NCBI GenBank assembly: GCA_947652115.1
Contig: OX393566.1
Coordinates: forward strand, 14,469,825 to 14,533,824
DNA from: Blastomussa wellsi
Lineage: Eukaryota > Cnidaria > Anthozoa > Scleractinia > Plerogyridae
DNA: 64,000 nucleotides
Reading direction: 5' to 3'
Below, one piece after another: positions 54,482 through 64,000 of the stretch. Below the pieces are notes generated by a model. The model made no database searches and was not told the origin of the DNA. It was given only the letters and a program-made list of their open reading frames with translations. The position numbers and the translations under genes were made by a program. The stretch's first letter is position 1. Each line of letters begins with the position of its first letter.

Positions 54482-56580
54482 ATATATGAGAATTTGCTAT
54501 AAACAAGTTTGCTAAATTTGTATAACTTTTCCAAGTTTTTATGAAAACTAAATGAAACTGTTCACTCCTCACTGGCAATATGTGATATGCAATGCTCTAC
54601 AGTTTCATAGTAAAAACAATGTGTTCTTTACATACAAAGCTACAATGGGTGCTTGCTTGTCTTACATGTGTATTGTTACTTGCTTACTGCACATGGCTAA
54701 ACTTAAATTGAAGTCTTAACCAATTCAATAAAGTTGACAATAAATTGGTGAAAAAACTCATGCAACTAAAACTAATAGTCAATACCAATAGTCTGCAATA
54801 AATTCACTAACGAATAAGATTTAATGCACGACTCTATTCCATCTGCTAAGGACATTTGCACTAATTGTTTTTTGTGCATCGTTACTATGCACAAAATTCA
54901 TGTGCTGAGAAAACTTTCTAAACACATGGAGATGTACTGTATGGCCAGTGGTCATTTCATTAACTTTGCCTGCAGTTTACCATAAAAAAATAACTATGTA
55001 AAAAAAGTTTATCTTCTTGATTATACACCAGGCCTCGAATAAATGCCAGGTCTCCAAGGTGGAGTTTTAAATAAACCCCTGAAGTATTTATTAGACATAC
55101 AATAAGCTGCAGATAAAATGGAACGATTTATGTCTGTAAAAATAAATGAATAAAAGCCATTGCCTCATGAATAAAAAGCTCAAGCAAGCTTGATAACTGC
55201 CGGGTTCATGATGCCAAGTTTTCAAATAAACACCAGGGGTGAAACTATGGTACTCTCTTAGAAGCTCAGTAACTCATTTTCTCTAACAGATCACAATTAC
55301 CCATTTTTCAGAGAAAATGAAAAAATCTATTGACTAAAAGTTTGATATTTAGTCAACGCACATTCGAATTCCACTTTTTGACAACTGCCTAAACTCATAC
55401 AATCAGTCACGCAAAACAGGAAATATTTATTTTTCACTGAATGCATCCAAAATCATTTCAGCCAACAAAAGTCTTTCAAGAATCACAAGATTAAGCTGTA
55501 ATTCTCTGGCCTGAAGTTGTTCTTCTTTAGCCTGAAGCATAACGTGGCAAGGAATTCTGCGAAAAGATGAAACTACACTCTTGCTGATTGATTTCACAAA
55601 GGAACAGTTTCCGTCGGCACAAATCACAAAAGTCAGTGACCCCCAATTTTTTCATTTCTGACATTAGTAACTCTGTCATGACTTGACTTCATTAAAAGTT
55701 TTAAAAATGTATAGACTAAAAAATTTTTTATGCAAACGTCCTTAACATCCCCTGTTATGTAAAAGAAAAGTTTGAATTTAAGGATTCATTCAGCCCCCGG
55801 AAGGGGTTTAGTAACAGGTACATGCAGAATATTATTGAACCATGCATAATGATTTTGTATAGGGCTTAAATGTAATATTTTTGTGCAAAAAGACATACCA
55901 GTACTTTGTAAAGTCAACTTACCCTTCTTCAAAAGAGAATGCAGCAAACTCTGAATTTTGCCTCAAGGCTTTGTACATTTTACGAAAGTCATTCTTAAAA
56001 AAAAATCAGTGCAGTTGATTGATTAACAGATGTTCAGAAATAGACTTCACTATTTACATATCCCTTTAACCACTCACACAATTTGGTATTCTCCTTTGTT
56101 CTGTTTTAAAGGAACATGCAAATATTTAAAATAAACAGAGAAAAGTTTTTGAGGGTACTGGTGGGAAAACTGAACCATAAAAAATACATAAGCAATTTTT
56201 AAAGTAAAACTAAAGCGTTGCTTAATGTCACTGTTCCTTAATAAAGGAGACCAACTGCGGCGCAATATTTATTTAACATGTAGGCTACTAAATAGAAACA
56301 AAGAACGACTCTAGTTGGCGATAATAGGGGAGCACTGCCTTGCGTAAGGTTAGCCTGTGTGACTTCCAGCTATTGCATGACAAAACGAACCTCACTTATC
56401 TCCCCAACACTACGAGCTGAATGCATAACAGCACGTGCTGGATCCGACAAGAGTATCGGTTAGCAGGCGATATTCAAAGGAAACGAGGTCAACAAGCTTG
56501 GGGGAAGTCGCTGCGTAGACTTAACCGCCACTGATGCATGCGAGGCAATGCATCCCCCCAAGCAAACAAAAACCTCAAAG
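54482..56580. other. Mostly non-coding stretch
   Basis: A 66-residue minus-strand ORF (55627-55427; LQAKEEQLQARELQLNLVILERLLLAEMI) is coiled-coil-like and could be an exon of the second MULE or of a lost gene. Around 55030-55240 are CAGGCCTCGAATAAATGCC-like phrases that may be a small repeat. Nothing else is supported. Confidence 0.35.
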
Positions 56581-56583
56581 ACA

Positions 56584-57588
56584 CTAGGTTAGCGAGAAGC
56601 ACCCCGAAACCGTAGCCATCCGCGGGGCAACAGACTCCAATGTAGATTGAGGAGTTCTAATATAAAGCTGGTAACAATCTGAGGACCAACGACCCAGAAC
56701 TTTGATAATCCAATCTGGCAAGCCTGCAGCGGCAGCCACAGATGCCGCTCCTATACGAAAGCTGTGGCCCTGCACTTGAACTTGCACTTGCACTATCTTG
56801 CGCTACGGGTGAGGAAACGGCAAGATTGGAAATAAAACAAAGGCCCTTGGTCTGGCTTTGCCATGAGAAAGTACTCTTGCATGGCCGTAACTGCGCAAAG
56901 GGCAGACGAAGTCCTAGCTATCCGAAGAGCTTTCCCTTGCCTGAATATGTCGGTTTTAGACGATTTCAGTTGCACCGACAAAACCTGCGGCCGTTCCAGG
57001 TTCGGGTGAAAAGCTATGCAATCGGTAGCGAGATCGAAAAGCGGCCTAAACTTGCGTGCCCCTGTGTAGGTGGATTCGCTACAACGTAGAAATGCGAAAA
57101 AGGCTAAGTTAAAAGCGGCCCAAACCATGGAAAAATCCCTGGGACTCAACCATGACTGCAATATGGGACGGATGGCTAAGAGCACCTGAGGGGTAACTGG
57201 TTGGCGACGAATGCGCTGTTGGCCCTGGTACCGGAGAATGCCACGTAGGACCTTACGAAGGAGAAGCTTACCCTTTAGGGGATCGTTGTACCCTGCATTA
57301 ATATGAAGGTTACGAACGGCTGCTAAATAAAGTTTAAAGGTAAGAAGCGAAATACACCAATGTACCCTCGGAAGCGGGTAGTACATCCCAGTCTGGGCCT
57401 AAGAGGCGATTCATCAGGCAAAAATTGAAAAAGCGTTTCTCCCCACAGCTGTAAGCTCGATTAGTGTTAAGAGGCAAGACCCCAGTTAGCATAGTTGAGG
57501 ACTTCATCCCTCAAAGGGTCATTAACGAAGGCGGGATGATACAGGGCCTCTGGTCGGCGTCAGGAGCGAGGGCCCGGAAGCACTGCAT
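56584..57588 (-). pseudogene. Tyrosine recombinase of the DIRS-type element, frameshifted
   Basis: The N-terminal part (57588-57390) has stops. From 57386 the core reads TFKLYLAAVRNLHI and LAFFAFLRCSE (catalytic Arg), then QLKSSKTD with a possible catalytic Lys. A stop near 56793 falls in a 6-bp repeat stretch (GTGCAA units). One frame over, the sequence continues with GHSFRIG (His-x-x-Arg), VLGRWSSDCYQLYI containing the candidate nucleophile Tyr. Tyrosine recombinases integrate DIRS circles without target duplication. The repeat-length change is the likely cause of the frameshift. Confidence 0.85.
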
Positions 57589-57888
57589 CTAAAAGCGGGA
57601 AAGGGCATCAGCTACCTCATTTGAGACCCCAGGAACATGGAGGGCTCGCACCAAAAGGTTATGTTGCATGGAAAGGAGAACGAGCCTTCTGACCAACTCC
57701 ATAATGCGGGGGACCTTGGAGTGCCCAGAATTAATTATAGATACTACAGATTCGTTATCGCACCAGAACTGAAGGTGTAAAAACCATCCCTCGACCAAGG
57801 CCGCCTCGTCAACATTAGATATTTCGCGCTCTGCATGCTAATTTATTATTCAGTTTGCGAGTCACATTCTACGAGTTAGTTATCAGTT

Positions 57889-58300
57889 TAATTTTGTTTT
57901 ATCAACTGGGTTGATAATGTCAATTGGCCACCGTAAAGAGATTCAAGTGCTGACGTTTCGAGCGTTAGCCCTTCGTCGGAGCGAATCAAGGAATTGTGCG
58001 TTGTGTGTCTTTATATACAGAAAGATGGAGCTTCGCTATTGGCTGGTGCCTGGTAACGTGAAAACTTCGGAATAAATTAGTTGAATGAAAAGCGTTCGTT
58101 GATCTTCAGGCTTGGCATCGTCTTGTTGTCGGTCTTCTGGTCTGAAATCTGTGGAATAAAGAATACTAGTGCAAGAGATTAGTGGTCGCAGCGATAAACA
58201 ACAAATGAATAGAGCACTTGAATCTCTTTACGGTGGCCAATTGACATTATCAACCCAGTTGATAAAACCAAATTACATTGTTATACTTCCCACCGATGCT

Positions 58301-58331
<31 letters not shown>

Positions 58332-58338
58332 CTATTCA
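57889..58338 (-). mobile_element. Penelope-like element fragment with inverted arms
   Basis: 450 bp flanked by a 13-bp duplication TTAGTTATCAGTT (57876-57888, 58339-58351). Arms of 63 bp (57889-57951 and 58213-58275) are inverted copies with one visible mismatch. The stretch at 58276-58338 (CTTCCCACCGATGCTGCACC, TTTCTTTAGAAACTTACCCC) resembles Penelope terminal sequence. No reverse transcriptase remains. Confidence 0.7.
57951..57982 (-). ncRNA. Hammerhead-type ribozyme motif, one core base changed
   Basis: On the minus strand the order is CCGACGA, a stem-loop GGGCTAACGCTC, GAAA, then CGTCA. This is the hammerhead core arrangement described in Penelope-like elements (CUGANGA...GAAA with cleavage after GUC). 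The U of CUGANGA is C here, a position important for catalysis, so activity may be reduced or lost. Confidence 0.6.
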
Positions 58339-58351
58339 TTAGTTATCAGTT

Positions 58352-58580
58352 GTCTGTTGTCAGTCAAGTTTCGCTTCTACGGCCCTTATCCCGTCACGCC
58401 TGGTACGTTCTTTATTCTTGTTTGTTTGCTTATTAGTTTATGTTTCCTTGTGTTCGGTTTCCTCCAGTAATTTTATTTTATTTATCTATTTAGAAACCAC
58501 ATTGGCAATTACGTAACTATGGTGAGATATTAAAACGAAGTGAAACCCTATTGCTGGTGTGCGTTGTCTATAGAAGGCAT
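58352..58580. other. Unidentified insertion sequence in RNase H
   Basis: Together with about 57800-57888 this forms the host of the Penelope fragment and separates the two RNase H halves. It is AT-rich, with no gene. Confidence 0.4.
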
Positions 58581-59859
58581 TTCCCGGCAAGAAATGGGTG
58601 CCATATGGAGCAGGCCACAACAATGGGAAAGAGTTCTTGCTATTCAATACTAATCCCCTGTTCCCGGTCCAAGCGCATGTTTGGAGGCCAATGACCCTGG
58701 AACCACTTTCCCTGCAAATAGCCGCCAAACCCTATGGACCCAGTTTAGAGTTCCAGTTCTGGGGCTGGGGTATTAGAAGACTCGAGAAAAAAGGAACGCC
58801 CGTTCCAGTTTGCTAGAAAAACCTTCCACATATCGAGGTCTTTAAAGAATTCCTTGTTCAGCCTTATGTGGTGAAAGCGACTGAGGACCCCCCTGGTTAA
58901 ATTGATAGCCCGCTGGAGGAAGGTCCTACTGGGAACCACCACCTTACAAGCGAACTGGAGAGTTCGAATGAGTGATTGTAACTCTACAAGGCGGACTGAA
59001 TGGCGGGACTTAAAAGAGTTTAACAAATCATTGATTCGAGAGAGTTTGTCCTGAGGTAAGTGCGCCTCCATGCGTACGCTGTCTAGCACGATACCCATAA
59101 ACTCGATTTCCTGAGAGGGGCCTATAGTCTTTGAGGACACTACCGGAGCCTTGAGAGCCACAAATACGCGTAACAGGGTGCTAAAGCTAGTTAAGCAGGC
59201 TAGTTTGGACTCCTCAGCAATAAAGAAGTCGTCCAGAATGTGAATGACATGCCGGATGTGGTAATTATGTTTAACGATCCATTCGAGCCCATCAGACAGC
59301 TGATTGAAGAGGAACGGGGCACTGCAGAGCCCGAAGGGTAAGTACATGTCCACATAGTATTGAGATTGCCAATAAATGCCCAGCAAACTCCAGTCATCAG
59401 GGTGAATTGGAATCAGCCGAAAGGCTGATTTGAGATCAGTCTTAGCCATGAAGGCTCCCCTTCCCAGGGACTGAAGGATATTAATAGCGTCGTCGACCTG
59501 TACATAGCTGAGAGAATAGGGGTCTTTGGGAATATGGTTGTTGATGCTATAGCCCTGGGGATAAGACAGGTGATATATAGTTCGCCAGTCAGATGAGTGT
59601 TTTTTGGGGACAACGCCCATGGGGTGACACTGGAACCTGGGCAAGGGGCGGGGAGGGATAGGACCCAGCTACCCTTCCCAAGCTAATTTCCTTTTGCAGG
59701 TTTAAAGAAACGACATCGGGGTGCTGTGCCGCTGAAATTAGGCTAGGGGAAACCCGTACTGAACGTGGCCCAGAATAGCCTATGCGAGCGCCCTCCTCAA
59801 GCGTAGTCATAGGGCAGAATGGCTATTGTTCTTGTGACATTTACTTACAGTTGAGAAAA

Positions 59860-60800
59860 ACGTATAGGTCTGTCATGACGCTTATTAGTATTCCCAGTGG
59901 CCTAGAAAGAAGCTTTTTCATTGGTTGCTATGGACGCGCGGCACTGCTCATTAACCTGACGGAGGCGGCAAATATGAACAATAGACCCAGTGCTCTTTTG
60001 TTACTCCCTTTGTTTCAATTACCACAAACCGTTTTTGCTCCTAACAAAATTTGAATAAACTCAGCACACTTTCGTTAAAGTGTTTGTTTTGCCAAAGTCG
60101 CACACCGATGTATTTCGCTTAGGTTTTTTAATTGTTTAGGGAGGTTTCGCGAAAGCCGCCAACCGAAACTGAACTCGTAATTTTAACACTTTTAAAAACA
60201 AAGCGCATCAGTATAGTTGCTGCGCAAGCAAAGTCAAATTGTGCCGTAAATAATATTAATGTTTTGTTGTATGCAGTTTGAGCGTGGAAGCGACAAAGAA
60301 ATATAAAGACTTCTTTCAGTTCTGTTTTCGGACGACTTTTTGTGTTGTCAAAGGTAAAGCAGCCGGTAATTGAACGATTGCTGCATGCCACATGCATGTA
60401 CTCACTGAAAACAGAAGTGAAGATCGAAAAAAGCGATCGCACTAGTTGGCGATTTAATCCTAGCGAATCCAATCGGCAATCGAGCCCAAGCGAATATTTA
60501 TTGTTCGGGTACCGACGGCAGTCGATTATCGAACTCTATCAGACGATTACGACCTCTGTACAGTAAATCAGATATTTAATCGTGTTCGATAAGATAAGCC
60601 GAATTTGATAGGCCTTACTTTACTTTATTTTTCTTTACTTTACTTTAAATCGTTATCTTTCTACGCAAATTGTATGACACTAATATATTCTTGATATTTC
60701 AAAGCGCACAGCCATGATTGGCCGAATAAAACTGATTGTTAAGAACTTGAGAGCCATTGGTGCTTTTCGATCCGTCGGCAATCCGTTGCAGTCGCGCTAA
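59860..60800. other. No gene seen
   Basis: A region between the retroelement and the chromodomain gene. Short ORFs are not convincing. Around 60600-60660 are CTTTACTTTA repeats. Confidence 0.4.
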
Positions 60801-60804
60801 AAAG

Positions 60805-60812
60805 TATAAATA
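60805..60812 (+). promoter_or_regulatory. TATA box of the chromodomain gene
   Basis: TATAAATA lies 44 bp upstream of ATG 60856, after GCGCTAAAAAG. A compact TATA promoter and no intron recall replication-dependent histone genes. Confidence 0.55.
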
Positions 60813-60855
60813 ACTCAGTTTTCATTCAGTTCCCAACAATTCGATCTGTGAAAAC

Positions 60856-61492
60856 ATGGAAAAACGCTGTCGTCCACCTCAGGGATATTATAAGAGCCTT
60901 GAAACTCCTGCGATCTCCCGAGCCGGCATTATGTGCGATGATAGGCCTGACGTTCTTGGTGTCTATCAGGCTGAGCGCATGGTTGCTAAAAAGATACAAA
61001 ATGGGAAAGCCACTATTCATGGTTAAGTGGCAAGGATACTGCTCCAGCGAGAACACTTGGGAGCCCAAGCCTCATCTACCAACAGAGCTGATTTAAGCCT
61101 TCGAGAGTCCGGGCCCCGACCCAGTACGCGTAGAAGAAGCCAGCGAGAGGATTGCTCTCGTTTTCGAGAGAGGGATGAAAGTTCCTTTACAACACGAGGA
61201 ATCGATCGAGATTCGTCACGACGTGGTCCATTTCCTGTTCCCGAACCTACCAGCCCAAATGCAGTTAAGACCTACAGAAATCGCTGACCACGAGTTAGAA
61301 GACACTGGACTAGGTCCGTACGTGGAACGGACAATTAACTCTAATGGGAGCCGTTGCTGGATCATACAGCTTACTTTCCGCCTGCTGCTGTCGAAGTCGC
61401 CTTCCCTTTACGACGGCAAGAAAAAAGTTTCCCGTCCAGTGGAGCGCCTTCGCATTGCCTCCAGAAAGAAATACCTTGCTGGACCCGTCTGA
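60856..61492 (+). pseudogene. Intronless chromodomain gene, frameshifted
   Basis: The start reads MEKRCRPPQGYYKSL and leads into a chromodomain: GVYQAERMVAKKIQNGK, then after a frame change near 61005 FMVKWQGYCSSENTWEP and HLPTELI. The aromatic residues Y, W and W of the methyl-lysine cage are in place. A TAA (61093-61095) follows the domain, but the frame stays open to 61492 with a second, unrecognised region (VERTINSNGSRCWIIQL). Chromodomains read methylated histone H3 and also occur at the ends of retroelement integrases. Two breaks make this copy a pseudogene. A histone-type stem-loop starts 29 nt after the stop. No integrase is nearby, so it could be a decayed host gene or the tail of a lost element. 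Confidence 0.65.
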
Positions 61493-61521
61493 TCGATTTC
61501 AAGCGGGAAAATCAAACAAAC

Positions 61522-61537
61522 GGCTTCTTTAGAAGCC
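61522..61537 (+). promoter_or_regulatory. Histone-type 3' stem-loop after the chromodomain gene
   Basis: GGCTTC-TTTA-GAAGCC followed by ACCAAA, preceded by CAAAC: a perfect 6-bp stem with 4-nt loop. It is followed by GAAATAAAGCAATGACCAA. This is the closest of the three to the animal histone mRNA consensus. Confidence 0.7.
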
Positions 61538-61833
61538 ACCAAATGAAATAAAGCAATGACCAATTAACCTTTTTTTTTTAATGTCAACGAAAGTTACAAC
61601 CAGTTTTTTATAAAAAAGCGCACTTATAAAAACTTTTTCCTTGTTCGTTCTTAACAATTGTGCGACAAGAAAGGAAGGTGTGATTTTTTTTTTAACAAAA
61701 GGGTAAAAAATCTCGGGCCGCCGCTTACAATTGCAAGTTCATTTGATTTTTTAAGTAAATAGGCTCTAGTGTGCGTTCTACTGTGTCTTCCTTTTCTCCT
61801 GTCCCCCGGTGTTTCCATCATCAGTACGCCTTC

Positions 61834-62619
61834 TTCTTCGCGAAGTCTGTTGCATGCCTAAGAGAATATACGCACTCTGTTAGAATATACACACTTACGA
61901 AAAAGACATTATTCAGTCAGAACACAAAATACGCATGGAAAAAATGGCGAAATTTGGCTTGAGGAACATGCAAACGTCAAATAAGATGGCATTTAAACGA
62001 TTTGAGTAAATTATTTACCTTGATTTCGAATGTCCCTTATTGTGGGCTGCTCGCTCAGGAAGCGCACTGTTAGGATCACCATCCGGTCCCTACAAAGGTG
62101 ACATATCACAACATTAACATGCTGTAGAATGTTTTAAACCAACTAAAGAAAGTTCAGCTTTAAAAGAGAAAAATCACTACTTACCATCAAGCGAGATAAT
62201 TCACCGGTGGGATCGCCTGAAAATCAGTGGAAAAAAGAAATGGCCAGTTAAAGGCTTTACTCCAAAGAGAGCGAGCTTAAATTCACAAGTCCTGCAAAAT
62301 GTGACAACTTTTAGTATCTGTAATTCTGTCAGGTTTTTTCAGTCTTCTTTGCGTCTCCTTTAGTTAAATATATCAACATTTGTTGCCCCGACGATATTAT
62401 GTAGTAGGAATTTACTTACTTCGTCTAACAGCCTTAGATGTCCTTCGAGATACATCTGCGTCTCCTCTAGGAAATCGCATACCTCGCTATCATTGAATGT
62501 GAGCTAAAATGAAAGTTTGGAAAGCTTTTAAAGATGAATTTACGGATCGGGTTGTAGCACTACAAATTTGGCGCTAAAGAAAAATCTCTTACCGATCGCG
62601 ATCTCCGTTCTTCAGCCAT
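61834..62619 (-). CDS. Possible small spliced gene
   Basis: Candidate exons on the minus strand: 62619-62593 (MAEERRSRS), 62503-62420 (LTFNDSEVCDFLEETQMYLEG), 62216-62185, 62089 to about 62027 (GPDGDPNSALPERAAHNKG) and a last one from about 61858 (HATDFAKKKAY). Each has a good GT or AG signal, and exons 3-5 read well together. But exons 1-2 enter exon 3 in the wrong phase, so an exon is missed, alternative, or the gene is broken. I do not recognise a family. It may be the only ordinary host gene in the window. Confidence 0.35.
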
Positions 62620-63120
62620 AATTGTACTGAGGTCTAGAAAAGCAGGCACTGGAATCTAGTGGCGACCGTAGACTTTTAGAAAGCGGTAATTCAACAGGAA
62701 GTTTGCGTGCGCCTTCGACTCATGGCCATCATGGCGGCTATCATGAAAAATGTTTCTAATTCGGAGTTTCAAGGCTGTTTACCGAGTTTAAAAAGGTAAG
62801 ACCACTACTAAATAATAATATTTCGCATTTTTGCCCTACTGTATTGTCTGTTTCTGTTTTTAAGTCGATTTTTTTTTCATTTTAGGCTTAAGTTCATAAC
62901 TTAAATAAATTTCAAAACATAAAACTTCTTGCTCTGTTGCTTGACAATATTCTTTTTTCTTACTTAGAAATTACTATATACATCAAATGTTATTTGAAGT
63001 CCATTTAGTTTTATATCTATATTTTCCACATGACATTAAAACACTTAAATGTTAAATATACTTCACAAGCATTAATTTTATAAATTCCTAAGGAAAATGA
63101 AGTTTTGCGGTACACAGCAA
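62620..63120. other. No gene seen
   Basis: AT-rich sequence. A CATGGCCATCATGGCGGC stretch at about 62725-62745 could be a start-codon context on the plus strand for a gene running right, but no exon could be followed. Confidence 0.35.
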
Positions 63121-63145
63121 CTAATATGCGTTTCTTATTCTTACT

Positions 63146-63322
63146 TGGAAATTAATTTACTTATATATGCATCAGGCCTATAGAATTTTCATGAATTCTT
63201 GGAAATTAGTAAACTTATAAATACATCACTGTCAGGCCTATGGAATATTCATGAATTCTTGGAAATTAATAAACTTATATGTATATACATCACTGTTAGG
63301 CCTATGGAATGTTCATGAATTA
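63146..63322. repeat. Tandem repeat of about 60 bp, three copies
   Basis: Units share CTTGGAAATTA, ACTTATA, ACATCACTGT, AGGCCTATGGAAT and TTCATGAATT. Confidence 0.85.
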
Positions 63323-64000
63323 ATCTCTGTGACTTTCCGGAATCGAAGCCACGTGTAGAAAATGGGATCTCAAATGGAAGCGAAACCCAGGAGCTTGAAA
63401 TTATCGAACGCACAGTAAATTCCAGAGAAACCAAATAAGATCAATCAAATGTTCAGTTTATTCGACGAAGACGTTGAATCAAATAATGAAGAATACAAGA
63501 TGACAAGATAGAAATCTGATGTGGTCGTTATTGTAGTTGTGAGATTGTGTGGTTCGAACTAGAAAACGAACGATAAAATAGACTTATATAAGGTAAAGCT
63601 AATGCTAGGTACGATCTATCGAGATTAAATTACAATAGAGATACACTACGTAAATCAAGGATATTATTTCGCATAAGGAATCCTTATAAACGTAACGAAC
63701 GACTAAAAATATAACAATAGCAGACTTACTTTGATCTTACTCCTGAGAGGATAGCAACAGAAAGCGATAACTTGACACAAAAAAAGGTAGCGATGGCAAG
63801 ACCAATACAACTGGATAGCGTTACTTACGAGTAAAAGTGTAGCGATACTAAGTTATACCGATTCCAAAGGTTATGTAATGAAACTTGATCACAAATAATC
63901 GCGGCATGAGAAAGTAAACTCGAAAAAATGTACTTAACTGGTAACCAATAATAGTCACGCACATCAAACAAATAGAAAACACTAAACGAAAGTAACATTC
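63323..64000. other. No gene seen
   Basis: AT-rich, with no convincing ORF or repeat. Confidence 0.45.

Larger units (their letters stand above)
56584..59810 (-). mobile_element. DIRS/Ngaro-type retroelement with tyrosine recombinase
   Basis: The minus-strand order reverse transcriptase, RNase H, tyrosine recombinase is that of DIRS-like elements. No gag or split repeats were found next to it, so both ends are probably missing. Its RNase H is cut by an insertion of about 0.8 kb (about 57800-58580) that itself contains the Penelope-like insertion at 57889-58338. Confidence 0.85.
57589..59810 (-). pseudogene. DIRS-type reverse transcriptase/RNase H, broken
   Basis: The start (59810-59650: GARIGYSGPRSV, LQKEISLGRVAG) is in a different frame from the main part (59644-58745), so one frameshift lies near 59645. 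The main part shows VVPKKHSSDWRTIYHLSYP, KTDLKSAFRLIPIHP (first Asp), YLPFGLCSAPFLFNQL and IHILDDFFIA (catalytic DD). RNase H begins after NTPAPELEL and continues as GFGGYLQGKWFQGHW to about 58590. It resumes at 57798 with WCDNESVVSIINSGHSK and ends HVPGVSNEVADALSRF. A stop at the junction near 58744 and the 0.8-kb insertion disable it. Confidence 0.85.

Noticed and set aside
60856..61492. Chromodomain as the tail of a Gypsy-type integrase
   Set aside because: No integrase, reverse transcriptase or long terminal repeat upstream, and the gene has its own TATA box and ATG. It remains a weaker alternative.

Overview
This window comes from an animal nuclear genome, most likely a cnidarian and probably a stony coral. 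The evidence is AT-rich DNA with spliced genes (GT-AG introns), animal transposon families (Kolobok, piggyBac, Tc1, pogo-like, MULE, KDZ, DIRS/Ngaro, Penelope, RTE and L1/Tx1-like LINEs) and short repeats of coral type. The organism call is inference. I see no bacterial-type genes, CRISPR arrays, rRNA or tRNA genes. Everything was read by eye; no search was run.

The window is almost entirely a stack of mobile elements nested in one another. (1) 0.4-12.0 kb: a Ngaro/DIRS-type element on the minus strand with split repeats A1...B1-A2-B2, an SGNH esterase gene and a gag gene, but no reverse transcriptase or recombinase. Its esterase gene is split by a complete Kolobok transposon (2973-11189, TTAA duplication) that carries a THAP transposase gene and a convergent P2X7-C-terminal-like gene. 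(2) 12.1-16.0 kb: a piggyBac-type MITE, a KDZ transposase fragment, and a 2.5-kb Tc1-ended element that encodes a Tc1-N-terminus/BEN-domain fusion. (3) 16.45-44.81 kb: a transposon with a DUF7869-like transposase gene that runs into an F-box/LRR exon. That gene is split by a pogo-like element (42154-43463) and by a 23.4-kb Tc1-ended element (18528-41969). Removing both insertions and one intron leaves a 2571-nt frame divisible by three. (4) The 23.4-kb unit is a roughly 7.3-kb Tc1/BEN element swollen by later insertions. Its backbone has its own Tc1 transposase gene and a six-exon BEN-domain gene. Into it went a MULE with heptamer-repeat ends (18944-26273, 9-bp duplication), a CACTA-like two-gene element (27778-32423, GCT duplication), an RTE LINE in the last BEN intron, and an intact-looking piggyBac (38208-40560, TTAA).

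(5) 44.8-64 kb: LINE fragments, a second decayed MULE split by a LINE, a DIRS-type RT/RNase H/tyrosine-recombinase element interrupted by a Penelope-like insertion with a hammerhead-type motif, a broken intronless chromodomain gene, and a possible small spliced gene near the right edge.

Two observations stand out. First, three unrelated genes (Tc1 transposase, the pogo-like CENP-B-domain gene, the chromodomain gene) end in a histone-mRNA-type stem-loop followed by a shared AATGACCAA block, as if mobile genes had adopted histone-type 3' ends. Second, two copies of a Tc1-ended element carry a BEN-domain gene, one of them as a spliced fusion to the transposase N-terminus.
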